A DNA stretch of 9,454 bases, taken from assembly GCA_019242465.1 (NCBI GenBank), contig JAFAVL010000087.1, positions 1-9,454 on the forward strand, written 5' to 3'. Each line of letters begins with the position of its first letter. Positions within the stretch are counted from its first letter, which is position 1. Below the pieces are notes generated by a model. The model was given only the letters and a program-made list of their open reading frames with translations. It made no database searches and was not told the DNA's origin. Of this stretch, positions 1 to 6,024 are shown piece by piece. This DNA comes from Chroococcidiopsidaceae cyanobacterium CP_BM_RX_35 (lineage in GTDB: Bacteria > Cyanobacteriota > Cyanobacteriia > Cyanobacteriales > Chroococcidiopsidaceae). Both the position numbers and the translations under genes were made by a program.

Positions 1-78
1 CCGACAGTAACACCCCCTATTTAAGCGGATGAGCTCTGCTTGAAAATGACGCCACTTGCATATAGGGGGAGTAGACAT
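1..78 (-). CDS. IS6-family transposase, N-terminal part (runs off the left edge)
   Basis: Reading leftwards from the ATG at 78-76, 26 uninterrupted codons reach position 1. The peptide contains PPICKWRHFQAELIRLN and then CYCR. This matches the start of IS6/IS240-type DDE transposases, which typically read F-KWRHF followed by a V-R-W-Y block ahead of an RDLEE motif. Here the RW of that block appears as GC, so this copy may be slightly degenerate. The ATG lies 69 bp inside a sequence resembling an IS6 terminal repeat, the usual leader length for the family. The catalytic DDE residues lie outside the window, so activity cannot be judged. The call rests on KWRHF plus the adjoining terminus. Confidence 0.75.
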   Translation of the reverse strand, partial: MSTPPICKWRHFQAELIRLNRGCYCR

Positions 79-130
79 AGGCAGCAAGCGCAGTAACAAC
101 GAAGCTTTCCTCCCCTACCATCTCCCTCTC

Positions 131-147
131 TTTTTGCGACACAACCC
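131..147 (-). repeat. Terminal inverted repeat of the IS6-family element
   Basis: On the minus strand this reads GGGTTGTGTCGCAAAAA, close to the GGTTCTGTTGCAAA-type ends of IS6/IS240 elements. It sits exactly where similarity to citrate synthase stops and about 70 bp upstream of the transposase start. It is taken as the element's left end and the insertion point in gltA. The partner repeat is outside the window. Confidence 0.65.
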
Positions 148-148
148 T

Positions 149-277
149 TTTTTGGGCTAACTCTTCAATCCGAATCCCACGATATTCTAGTATGCCTTGT
201 TGACCATCAACATAGCTAAGTTTGGTTCGGGCCATAGGAACATTCTCTAAACCGGGCTTGAATTTACAGACAGTCAT
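149..277 (-). pseudogene. gltA: Citrate synthase, N-terminal fragment interrupted by an IS6-family element
   Basis: Citrate synthase condenses acetyl-CoA and oxaloacetate at the entry of the TCA cycle. From the ATG at 277-275, 43 codons read like the conserved N terminus of cyanobacterial GltA, with FKPGLENVP, SYVDGQQGILEYRG and IRIEELAQK in order. A weak CGGAG lies 4 bp upstream of the ATG. After the final Lys the frame runs into an IS6 terminus and the similarity ends. The family is about 380 residues, so nearly 90 percent is missing, including the catalytic His and Asp residues. A longer frame starting at 304 and running to 17 is open only by chance through the insertion sequence. An IS4 element lies 54 bp upstream of the start, so the promoter region is also rearranged. 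Confidence 0.85.
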
Positions 278-331
278 GGCTCCGGTAATAACTTTAAAGA
301 ACAATTTTAACAGTAACTAAAAACGAAGAGA

Positions 332-345
332 CCAGAAGTGTTGAA
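332..345 (+). repeat. Left terminal inverted repeat of the IS4-family element
   Basis: CCAGAAGTGTTGAA is the exact reverse complement of 1411-1424. Similarity ends immediately on both sides. Confidence 0.85.
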
Positions 346-367
346 AGATAGCTTAACGCAGAAAAAA

Positions 368-396
368 TGGGGACAGAAAGTAGTATCCTGTCCCCA
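368..396 (+). other. Stem-loop in the IS4 leader
   Basis: TGGGGACAG pairs perfectly with CTGTCCCCA around an 11-nt loop. It lies between the left terminal repeat and the transposase start. Other IS4-like elements carry leader stem-loops that limit translation from transcripts entering from outside. That role here is inference; only the stem is seen. Confidence 0.5.
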
Positions 397-418
397 AGAA
401 ATAGAAAAATGATGTCTG

Positions 419-1389
419 ATGCTATCGTCCTTTCCGAAAATTGTCAAATCGCTGCTCAAGCGACTTTCTGCGAGTGACTACCCGGTTTTGAACTCGCGAC
501 TGTTTTTTGAGATTTGGCTGACCTTCGTGTTAGACCAAAGTTTGACGAGTATGAGAGACCTGTTCTATCGGTTGAACCATGCTGGGATTGGAGTTGATAT
601 TTCCACGTTTTCGCTCATCCTGTAAAACTTGGAAAAGGGAGCATTTTTGTCGAATTTATGTCGAGTTGATAGAACAGTTGAAACGGCAGCACCCGGCAAC
701 CGCACAAATGCTAATTCCGATTGACTCAACGGTGATCACCTTGACGAGCAAATTGTTTTGGGAGCAAGACTATCACCAAGTAAAGTTAATGAATAGGGTA
801 AATTTAACGCAGGGTAATCCAACCGAATGTTTGATTCATTTTGGACAAGTACATGACGCTCGCTTTGCTGATATGGTGAACAGTATGATTCCTGAAAATG
901 GCGTTGGAGTGGTGGATCGAGGCTTTGCCAGTTGGGAGTTGTTTGACCAGTTGGGTCAAACCCAAACTCGCTTTGTAGTGCGGATTAAAAATAATATGAA
1001 AACGGAAATGGACCATCAGCGCCCCAAGTGTGGTTTGGTTTTGTGATGTAGAGAATCGACGTGAATTTCGGCTTGCTACAAATTTAGAAAAGATGATGAA
1101 TGAAGAGGTAGGCGAAATCTACCGAAACCGATGGCAGATCGAGATACTTTGGAAGTTTTTGAAGATGCATCTAAAGCTCGACCGATTGATTACGAAAAAC
1201 AGCAATGGTGTGACGATGCAAATCTACATGGTGTTGATTGCATATTTAATTCTAAAGCTGATGGAAATTCCAGCGTTTTATAGAAACCAATTGTTTGATA
1301 AGTATCGCTATTTGCAATTGGAATTAATTCGTTGCTGTTCTATTGTCCACTGGAGCTACGATTTGTTGCCGGATACGCTGGTCTTTTGA
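419..1389 (+). pseudogene. IS4-family DDE transposase with two frameshifts
   Basis: Three overlapping frames together give one transposase of about 320 residues. Frame one (419 to about 608) starts MLSSFPKIVKSLLKRL and should continue past STFS, but meets TAA at 623-625. The second frame (about 612-1028) resumes with CKTWKREHF and carries the first Asp in PIDSTVITL and the second Asp in VVDRGFAS. The third frame (about 1030-1389) has VWFCDVENRREF and the YRNRWQIEILWKFLK block, the Y-x2-R-x3-E-x6-K signature of IS4 transposases with the catalytic Glu. All three acidic residues are kept, so decay is by small indels near 610 and 1025. Programmed frameshifting is unlikely because neither junction has a slippery run. 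Confidence 0.88.
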
Positions 1390-1410
1390 ATATGAAGTTT
1401 TATGTCCAAA

Positions 1411-1424
1411 TTCAACACTTCTGG
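1411..1424 (-). repeat. Right terminal inverted repeat of the IS4-family element
   Basis: TTCAACACTTCTGG, the exact reverse complement of 332-345, lies 22 bp beyond the transposase stop. Confidence 0.85.
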
Positions 1425-1640
1425 GACTACAGGATAGCGACAATTCTGTATAATGATGCCATTGAGCAGTAAAACTGGCGCAATTAGCATATGATTTGCC
1501 CTGTCTCTCAACTTTGAATACCACCACTGACTGAAGCACCTAGCCTTCTTGAGTAGATTGAAACTATGAGCTTGTATTCAATGCAGGTTAAGCAGAAGAT
1601 TATCAACATTCAGCAATTAACACCATAATCGGAAAAAATC

Positions 1641-2597
1641 ATGGTTAAGAGCCTCGATCCTCAGAACGCAAATGTCTCTCAATGGCAGGTCAATGGACTA
1701 TTTTACGAGTATATGGGAGCCGTCAACCCCAAACTGCCAGCAGTTCCGGCACGGCTTTATCCCAGCGAAATGCATGAGCAGGGACCAACGAGGATTATTC
1801 CCTTCGACCTGTCCGAGGAACTGCAGTGCAACAGTCCTGCCACCAGTCCCAATCTCAGCGCTAGTTATCTACGGATATGTGCCAATGACACGATAAAGAC
1901 AGAAGTTAATGCTACATCTCAGCTGTTTTATGTCATTCGAGGTACTGGTGAGTCACAGACTGAATCCGGGAATATCTCTTGGTCGCAAGGGGATGTTTTT
2001 ACTCTACCCGCCACCTCTGCACTCACCCATAAGGCCAGTGCTGACAGTGCAATCTATTGGGTGAATGATTCTCCTCTGCTCGCGTACCTGGGGGTAAAAC
2101 CTGACCTCTCCAAATTTCAACCCACCCTGTATCCTCACGCAGAGATTATGGCGCAATTGGAGCAAGTTAACCATCAACCAGGAGCCCAGCAACGCAACCG
2201 AGATGCCATTATTCTGGGCAATAAGGCGATTCAGCATGTTTTGAGTCTGACCCATACCCTGTGGTCAGCGGTAGTTTTGCTTGGTCCTGAGGAAATTCAG
2301 AGACCCCATCGCCACAATTCAGTTGCTATTGACATTGTGATGGCTTGCGAATCTGGGTGCTATACACTAATAGGCGATCACCTCGATGACAACGGGGAAA
2401 TTATTAATCCTGTGCGGATAAATTGGCAAGCGGGTGCGGCCTTTGTCACTCCCCCACATCTATGGCATGGTCACTACAGTGAGTCAAGCAAACCAGCAAT
2501 AGTGATGGCAGTCCAAGAAGCTGCATTTTACGAGTATATGCGAACGCTGAATATCGAATTTAGTCATGGGGCAGAAGGCGTTCATAACAAGTCTTGA
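1641..2597 (+). CDS. Two-cupin protein, gentisate/salicylate 1,2-dioxygenase-like
   Basis: This intact 318-residue protein has two cupin barrels, about residues 72-150 and 205-300, the layout of gentisate and salicylate ring-cleaving dioxygenases (usually about 340-370 residues). In the second barrel HRH (His223, His225) in QRPHRHNSVAI and the downstream PPHLWHGH (His273, His276, His278) could form a His-rich metal site. The first barrel lacks HxH: its matching segment reads SQLFYVIRGTGES. In characterised gentisate dioxygenases the catalytic iron sits in the N-terminal cupin, so this relative may use the C-terminal site or have another substrate. No signal peptide or membrane segment is seen, so it is likely cytoplasmic. 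The ATG follows a weak GGAAAA. No cofactor or pathway gene adjoins it. The cupin fold is secure; the reaction is not. Confidence 0.8.
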   Translation: MVKSLDPQNANVSQWQVNGLFYEYMGAVNPKLPAVPARLYPSEMHEQGPTRIIPFDLSEELQCNSPATSPNLSASYLRICANDTIKTEVNATSQLFYVIRGTGESQTESGNISWSQGDVFTLPATSALTHKASADSAIYWVNDSPLLAYLGVKPDLSKFQPTLYPHAEIMAQLEQVNHQPGAQQRNRDAIILGNKAIQHVLSLTHTLWSAVVLLGPEEIQRPHRHNSVAIDIVMACESGCYTLIGDHLDDNGEIINPVRINWQAGAAFVTPPHLWHGHYSESSKPAIVMAVQEAAFYEYMRTLNIEFSHGAEGVHNKS

Positions 2598-2659
2598 AGG
2601 GCTGTAAAAAGGTTATCCAAAGTTGGTCTAGCCGTGTAATGGGATTGTTAGTTACGTGG

Positions 2660-2694
2660 CGAGAGTTCAACGCGCGACGGCTGACCAACTCTCG
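2660..2694. other. Stem-loop downstream of the cupin gene
   Basis: CGAGAGTT pairs perfectly with AACTCTCG around a GC-rich 19-nt loop, 62 bp after the cupin stop. No T-run follows, so it is not a classical intrinsic terminator. It could protect an mRNA 3' end or be a palindromic repeat. Confidence 0.35.
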
Positions 2695-2701
2695 TCCCAA
2701 G

Positions 2702-2790
2702 GGTAGTGATATGGAAGTAGTGGTGAGGCTCAATCCTATCCAGCTCTGCATTGTAACCATAAATGAAGTACCAAACAGCTCCAATGTGAT
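2702..2790 (-). repeat. Copy 1 of a 90-bp coding-derived inverted repeat
   Basis: This 89-bp segment matches the reverse complement of 7137-7226 at roughly 85 percent, including a perfect 32-bp run. On the minus strand one frame reads HIGAVWYFIYGYNAEL and then RIEPHHYFHIT. Copy 2 encodes HIGAIWYFIHGYNSEL in the corresponding frame. Many differences fall at third codon positions (GCT/GCG, TAC/TAT, TTC/TTT, ATT/ATC, GGT/GGC) or are conservative, so both copies appear to descend from one protein-coding sequence. I do not recognise the family. In copy 1 the frame stays open at the 3' side to about 2652. There is no start codon or ribosome site, so it is a remnant. Confidence 0.75.
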
Positions 2791-3054
2791 TGTTCAACTT
2801 TTTGGAGAATGATAGACAAAAACACGAATTTATTGATGATTATTTGAGGATCAATTGCATTAGCTAATATTGTAGAGATACTTACGGAACGAGGGTTTTA
2901 TCTTACCACTACCCAAAGGTAGAAATGGAAAAATACTAAGACATGATAGTTAGGGCTTCAGCTAAAATCTATGAACAACTTCAACAAATGTGGGAAATAG
3001 TGTATGAGATAGATACTTTAACCACCTAGACCACACTGCACTAGATGCTTACAA

Positions 3055-3468
3055 TTAGCCAAACAAATTAATCTTGAGGAAGCAACTCAATGGATTCAGC
3101 TTCATCTTAGCAAGTATAGTTATGCTCAACAAAGGTGTCATTGAGGACTCGATAGTGGTAAGTTTGCTGGTACTGTTATCTGCCAGCGAATAGGTGAGAT
3201 TGGTACAACTGCACTGACCAATGTTCCTCGCACCTGTGTTCACCATAGTCCTGATGGGCATGAATGGGCTTATGGAGGTAGTGGCTCTGCAGACTTATCT
3301 CTAGATATTTTGAATTGGTTCGTACTGCCCATCACAGACAAGAAATTCGTTAAATGTTATAAAGGTTTCAGTTCAAACATAGCTTGGGACTTACATCAGA
3401 AATTTAAACTAGAAGTGATAGCTAAACTAGACCATAGAGGAGCCACTATTGAAGCCAAAACAATTTAA
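3055..3468 (+). pseudogene. Broken gene with a YGGSG motif (DUF6166-like)
   Basis: One frame reads LAKQINLEEATQWIQLHL, meets TGA at 3142-3144, then continues from GLDSGKFAG through HEWAYGGSGSADLSLDILNW and SNIAWDLHQKFKLEVIAKL to a TAA at 3466-3468. The WAYGGSGxADL block followed by a LHQ-F-K segment resembles a small uncharacterised bacterial family (DUF6166 by memory, not searched). Sequence after the TAA stays codable (NWLTRNGKIN, to 3499), so that stop may be a mutated Lys codon and the ancestral gene may have overlapped the gene at 3485. Further upstream, 2943-3054 holds frame-shifted pieces (MIVRASAKIYEQLQQMWEIV and LDHTALDAYN), suggesting more of this gene, or another, decayed there. 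No start codon is credible. Confidence 0.55.
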
Positions 3469-3484
3469 AATTGGTTGACGAGAA

Positions 3485-3829
3485 ATGGCAAAATTAACTA
3501 ATGAAACATTTAACATTTCTTTCAACTTACTACGGCAATTTTTAAAACATATTGACAGCGCAACAGCGGTGGAGGCAGCTATCTTTGAGCAATTCGGTGA
3601 AACAGAGGAAACAATTTACGAACTGGAGCAATTGCAGAACATTAGGGAGCGAGCAACATCTTCTTATACAAGGCTCCATGTTTTATTGTTGAGAATCGCT
3701 GAGGCTCAACCAGTAGCAGCACCTGCTACTATAGATTTGTTGACCCGTTCAATAGAACAGGCTCAAGCCACAAATGCGGCAGCAGATGCAAGTCTGCATG
3801 AGATTAAGCAAAATCGGGAGTTGCTATGA
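3485..3829 (+). CDS. Small hypothetical protein, helical, 114 aa
   Basis: I do not recognise this protein. It is an intact frame of 114 residues with no signal peptide or membrane segment. Its composition is rich in Glu, Gln, Ala and Leu (ELEQLQNIRERA near residue 46, then SIEQAQATNAAADASLHEI near the C terminus), which suggests mostly helix and possibly a coiled coil. No metal-binding or catalytic motif stands out. A weak purine stretch (GACGAGAA) precedes the ATG. Its stop overlaps the start of the next gene in ATGA, so the two are probably co-transcribed and translationally coupled. Both being intact amid pseudogenes suggests they are either recent or still selected. Confidence 0.65.
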   Translation: MAKLTNETFNISFNLLRQFLKHIDSATAVEAAIFEQFGETEETIYELEQLQNIRERATSSYTRLHVLLLRIAEAQPVAAPATIDLLTRSIEQAQATNAAADASLHEIKQNRELL

Positions 3830-4008
3830 GCAATCAACCTAAGATTCCTGACCTAGAGACAAGGAAGCGCTCTGTTGAGAGAATGAGGGAGGTTTGCCGC
3901 CAGTTTGACGCTTTGAACTTACTGTTAGATGAAGCGATTGCTCAAGCCGAAGCAGATATTCGCAATAGCCCCCTAACTGCTTATCGCTTGGGAAGGGCAA
4001 AGCGGTAG
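3826..4008 (+). CDS. Small hypothetical protein, 60 aa, coupled to the gene before
   Basis: I do not recognise the family. The frame is intact, starts in the ATGA overlap with the preceding gene, and has GGGAG 5 bp upstream of its ATG. The product is charged and probably helical (RKRSVERMREVCRQFDALN, then LLDEAIAQAEADI), ending in a basic RLGRAKR. There is no membrane segment. The size, charge pattern and coupling would fit a small two-component module such as a toxin-antitoxin or phage-type accessory pair. No motif proves that, and I assign no function. Confidence 0.6.
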   Translation: MSNQPKIPDLETRKRSVERMREVCRQFDALNLLLDEAIAQAEADIRNSPLTAYRLGRAKR

Positions 4009-4049
4009 CTATCTTTCGACCTTTACTCTAGCAGTTCACGACCCCAGCT

Positions 4050-4078
4050 TTGGGGACAGGATAGAACCTCTCTACAAT
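4050..4078 (+). promoter_or_regulatory. Candidate sigma70-type promoter for the HTH gene
   Basis: TTGGGG (4050-4055) and TACAAT (4073-4078) are separated by 17 bp and lie 53 bp upstream of the proposed GTG start. The -35 overlaps a short hairpin (CCCCA-GCTT-TGGGG, 4042-4055), so some of this match may be structural. Confidence 0.35.
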
Positions 4079-4130
4079 CATGAGCGATTAATGGTACAAA
4101 AATCAGTCAGAGTAGGAGAGGAGAATTTAT

Positions 4131-4434
4131 GTGCTGCTGACCGAGATGCCTGCCCGTCCTAATGCCCCAGAACCTAAGAGAGCGATCGCCTTCGACCAAG
4201 CGCTCAGCAGCCGCATGGAGGAATTGGGGTTGGATGAGGCTGGGCTTGTCCGTAGATATGCTGATTTTCAGCGGACGTAGGGGGATCTGAAAGCCAAAGC
4301 CCACACTCGGCGACAATCTCTTCTCGATCTTATTAGCGGAAAAAGAGATCCGAACTTAAAAACAGTTCTTGATCTCTTACACCCTCAAGTTCTCGATGGG
4401 GAGTTGTTGATTTACTGGAAAGGTCAAGATAAAC
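4131..4434 (+). pseudogene. Putative HTH (XRE-type) regulator, amber codon plus transposon truncation
   Basis: From GTG at 4131, with AGGAG 7 bp upstream, the frame runs through MPARPNAPEPKRAIAFD and MEELGLDEAGLVRRYADFQRT to an in-frame TAG at 4278-4280. It then continues in the same frame as GDLKAKAHTRRQSLLDLISG, KRDPNLKTVLDLL and GELLIYWKG until the terminal repeat of the next element. The segment RRQSLLDLISGKRDPNLKTVLDLL resembles the recognition helix and following helix of a Cro/CI-type HTH. An upstream ATG at 4129 in another frame closes after three codons. The change is a single codon (probably CAG to TAG), so the damage is recent. The transposon removed the native stop. Such small regulators are often antitoxins, but no toxin gene is present. 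Confidence 0.55.
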
Positions 4435-4458
4435 CTGGTTCTTGTGGATTATGTGGAG
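4435..4458 (+). repeat. Terminal inverted repeat beside the transposase 3' end
   Basis: It begins CTGGTTCTTG and ends TGTGGAG. It matches the reverse complement of 5773-5796 with two mismatches. The transposase stop codon (4449-4451) lies inside it. Confidence 0.8.
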
Positions 4459-5699
4459 AGGCCCGAAAGGCGTATTCTGTAACCATTCATTGAACCCGCA
4501 ATCAGGAGATTGTGTAACCAGTTGTCATGGTACTCAAAGCCATTGAGATCCTTAAATGGAGAACACCGATTCGGTTTGCTAGCAGTCGTTCTGTTGCCAT
4601 AGGGATGAAAATTCCAAATCAAAGCCATCGATCTCACATGCAGTCGAGCTGAATCTTCAGCACCGTGAAAGTACTGCATCGTGTACAATAGCCGATCTTG
4701 ATAATTCATCAGCCGATCCAGCATGTTACTGGTGCGGGCTGCTTCGGGGTAATCGTAGGCAACCTGAAACTGTTTAGATTTTCCTTTCAAGCTCAGCACT
4801 CTCTGTAGGAGTGTTTTCTGTTTGACTCTCCGTTGTGCCCACTGCCGTAACCACCGCAAGCGTTGGGCAAAATGCCGCTTACTCGGTGCCTTGTAGATAT
4901 GCCACAGCCATCCTGTCAGCTTTTTCCAGATGGGTTTGGTCCTGCGACAGCGTTGCTGAATGTCCAAGACACTATGCAGAAAACACAGGATGATCGCGAT
5001 GCCAGGAAAGAGCGTTTTCCAAGCGGCTTGGGTGTGGTCCCAGCCGTCTGTCGTAACCGTGTCGGGCGCATAGGCTGAGTTCAAGACCAGTACTTCATCC
5101 CGAAAGCGTCCAAAGCCACTCACCAACTCTGGAGTCTGGGCACTTGCAACGATATCCACTCCCAGAAAACAGCCTGAGCCAACCGTTGTGGGGATGAAGA
5201 CCCGGTCTCCCAACCGCCAACTATGCTTCTCGTCAGCTACCAGATGAAGCGGCATGGACGCTGGGTCTTTCACCGTTGTCCCGACGATGGAGAAACGACC
5301 CAAGGATTGATAGAGTCGATACCAATAGCTGTCGTCGCGTCCAAAGACATAAGCTAGGGCATCAAACGGCACCCCAAAGCGCCTCAGATACAGCGCTTTC
5401 TCAACCGCCTCTGTCTTGCCGACCATATAGGGAAGCACGAAATCAGGACGCACTTGATAGACGGCTCGGGTTGTCACCAGTTTAATTCGTTGAATGTCAA
5501 TGTTGCGCTTCTTGGACCGCAGTGTGTCGTGGAGCCAGTAGCCGATAGAAATCTCTGCTGGAAAGAGTTCAGGATATCTGTCAATGTGTGCATCTAGAAA
5601 AGAGCGGAATGTAGTTCCCTTCTTGATTATCCGTTGATAGTCTGCTTCCGATGGCACAGGCACACAGATGGTTTTGTGTCCGGCTGTCGAGATTTCCAT
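4449..5699 (-). CDS. DDE transposase, Mutator/IS256-like, 416 aa
   Basis: This intact transposase would cut and rejoin the ends of the surrounding element. ADEKHSW (Asp156) and TVTTDGWDHTQ (Asp218) supply two acidic residues. ILCFLHSVLDI holds a C-x2-H pair (Cys239, His242) about 20 residues after the second Asp, a feature shared by Mutator, IS256 and ISL3-like transposases. TSNMLDRLMNYQDRLL (from about residue 323) resembles the TSN-x2-E-R-x-N block of IS256, with Asp where Glu is usual. The third catalytic residue could be that Asp328 or Glu348. The ATG at 5699 follows AAGAGGA with a 4-nt spacer. The stop lies in the terminal repeat. The exact IS family is not settled; it could be one of the unclassified (ISNCY) groups. 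Confidence 0.78.
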   Translation of the reverse strand: MEISTAGHKTICVPVPSEADYQRIIKKGTTFRSFLDAHIDRYPELFPAEISIGYWLHDTLRSKKRNIDIQRIKLVTTRAVYQVRPDFVLPYMVGKTEAVEKALYLRRFGVPFDALAYVFGRDDSYWYRLYQSLGRFSIVGTTVKDPASMPLHLVADEKHSWRLGDRVFIPTTVGSGCFLGVDIVASAQTPELVSGFGRFRDEVLVLNSAYAPDTVTTDGWDHTQAAWKTLFPGIAIILCFLHSVLDIQQRCRRTKPIWKKLTGWLWHIYKAPSKRHFAQRLRWLRQWAQRRVKQKTLLQRVLSLKGKSKQFQVAYDYPEAARTSNMLDRLMNYQDRLLYTMQYFHGAEDSARLHVRSMALIWNFHPYGNRTTASKPNRCSPFKDLNGFEYHDNWLHNLLIAGSMNGYRIRLSGLST

Positions 5700-5772
5700 G
5701 ATGTCCTCTTGTCAGGGCATCTTGAACTCTATTCCTACAGAACTCCGTTGGGAAGAGGAATTGAGCCATCGA

Positions 5773-5796
5773 CTCCACAGAATCCGCAAGAACCAG
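5773..5796 (-). repeat. Terminal inverted repeat beside the transposase 5' end
   Basis: It is the partner of 4435-4458 (22 of 24 identical). Its outer edge abuts the IS5-family transposase tail. Confidence 0.8.
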
Positions 5797-5841
5797 ATTT
5801 ATGCAGCTATGGTTCGACTCATGATTAGGCGGCTAGCGTAA
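5797..5841 (+). pseudogene. IS5-family transposase, C-terminal tail only
   Basis: The frame IYAAMVRLMIRRLA followed by TAA is the typical last stretch of IS5-family (IS427/IS1031 group) transposases, which commonly end IYAAMIRLMxRRLA. Only these 14 codons remain. The frame begins at the first base after the neighbouring element's terminal repeat. An IS5-like terminus follows 9 bp after the stop, supporting the call. Confidence 0.7.
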
Positions 5842-5849
5842 TTATTTAT

Positions 5850-5866
5850 ACTTTTCATACATCCTC
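5850..5866 (-). repeat. Terminal inverted repeat of the IS5-family remnant
   Basis: On the minus strand it reads GAGGATGTATGAAAAGT, like the GAG-G-TGT-TGAAAAGT ends of IS427/IS1031-type elements. The adjoining plus-strand TGA (5867-5869) fits the TNA target these elements use. The partner end has been lost. Confidence 0.55.
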
Positions 5867-5998
5867 TGAGAGTCGTTTCAGGCTTGGGGCTAGAACAATT
5901 CCGGTCACTGTCAAGTAGCCCAGCAGTGAGTCTGGCTCCGGCACTGACTGGGGAGGAGTGGTAGTGAGTTCGAACGTAGAACAGCATGAAAATTCGAC
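5855..5998 (-). pseudogene. C-terminal PEP-CTERM sorting tail of a lost exported protein
   Basis: On the minus strand, codons from 5998 to 5855 read VEFSCCSTFELTTTPPQ, then SVPEPDSLLGYLTVTGIVLA and PSLKRLSEDV followed by TGA. This has the three parts of a PEP-CTERM signal: a Val-Pro-Glu-Pro motif, a hydrophobic transmembrane stretch and a short basic end. Such tails direct exopolysaccharide-associated proteins through exosortase. There is no start codon and the frame is closed upstream by TAA at 5999-6001, where the methyltransferase island begins. The final Glu-Asp-Val-stop is encoded by the IS5-like terminus, so both ends were created by insertions. No exosortase is seen nearby. Confidence 0.72.
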
Positions 5999-6004
5999 TT
6001 AATA

Positions 6005-6022
6005 ATAATTTGTAACGCTTCC
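6005..6022 (+). repeat. 18-bp repeat at the left edge of the methyltransferase island
   Basis: ATAATTTGTAACGCTTCC matches the inner part of the MITE terminal repeats at 7119-7136 (direct) and 6967-6984 (inverted), 15 of 18 for the latter. It sits between the PEP-CTERM remnant and the methyltransferase stop, 2 bp from the latter. Confidence 0.55.
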
Positions 6023-6024
6023 TT

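Larger units (their letters stand above)
332..1424 (+). mobile_element. IS4-family insertion sequence, 1093 bp, inactive
   Basis: The element is bounded by perfect 14-bp inverted repeats and encloses one transposase frame occupying most of its length, a normal IS4-family layout and size. No direct target-site duplication is visible: the bases before 332 (CGAAGAGA) and after 1424 (GACTACAG) do not match. The flanks may have been rearranged after insertion. The transposase carries two frameshifts, so the copy cannot move by itself, although its ends could still be used in trans. Confidence 0.85.
2598..2942. other. Gene-poor stretch after the cupin gene
   Basis: No intact gene is visible on either strand. 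It contains a stem-loop (2660-2694), a 90-bp coding-derived repeat (2702-2790) and AT-rich sequence. Short peptides such as RYLRNEGFILPLPKG can be read around 2880-2925, but with stops on both sides and no family that I recognise. Confidence 0.6.
4435..5796 (-). mobile_element. Insertion sequence with Mutator/IS256-like transposase, 1362 bp
   Basis: The element has 24-bp terminal inverted repeats (4435-4458 and 5773-5796, 22 of 24 matching) around a single intact transposase gene that fills it. Five more bases of inverted similarity follow outside after one mismatch. The outer end at 5796 coincides with the first base of a different transposon remnant. The flanks belong to unrelated genes (HTH gene on the left, IS5-family tail on the right) and no direct repeat is visible. 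Either a deletion accompanied insertion or recombination between copies occurred. It is the only element here with an intact transposase. Confidence 0.8.

Noticed and set aside
17..304. A single 95-residue protein on the minus strand
   Set aside because: Its middle part is GltA and its end is non-coding leader of an IS6 element read in the wrong frame; the transposase itself starts at 78 in another frame.
1449..1454. Perfect TATAAT box just outside the IS4 right end, possibly driving the cupin gene
   Set aside because: No acceptable -35 lies 16-19 bp upstream (ACTACA at best) and the cupin start is almost 190 bp away.
384..4063. A 13-nt sequence, TGGGGACAGGATA, at 4051-4063 and inverted at 384-396
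   Set aside because: About one such 13-nt match is expected by chance in a window this size, and the surroundings do not match.
5960..5985. GAGTTCGAACG resembling a tRNA T-loop
   Set aside because: No acceptor stem or anticodon arm can be built around it, and the PEP-CTERM reading frame runs through it.
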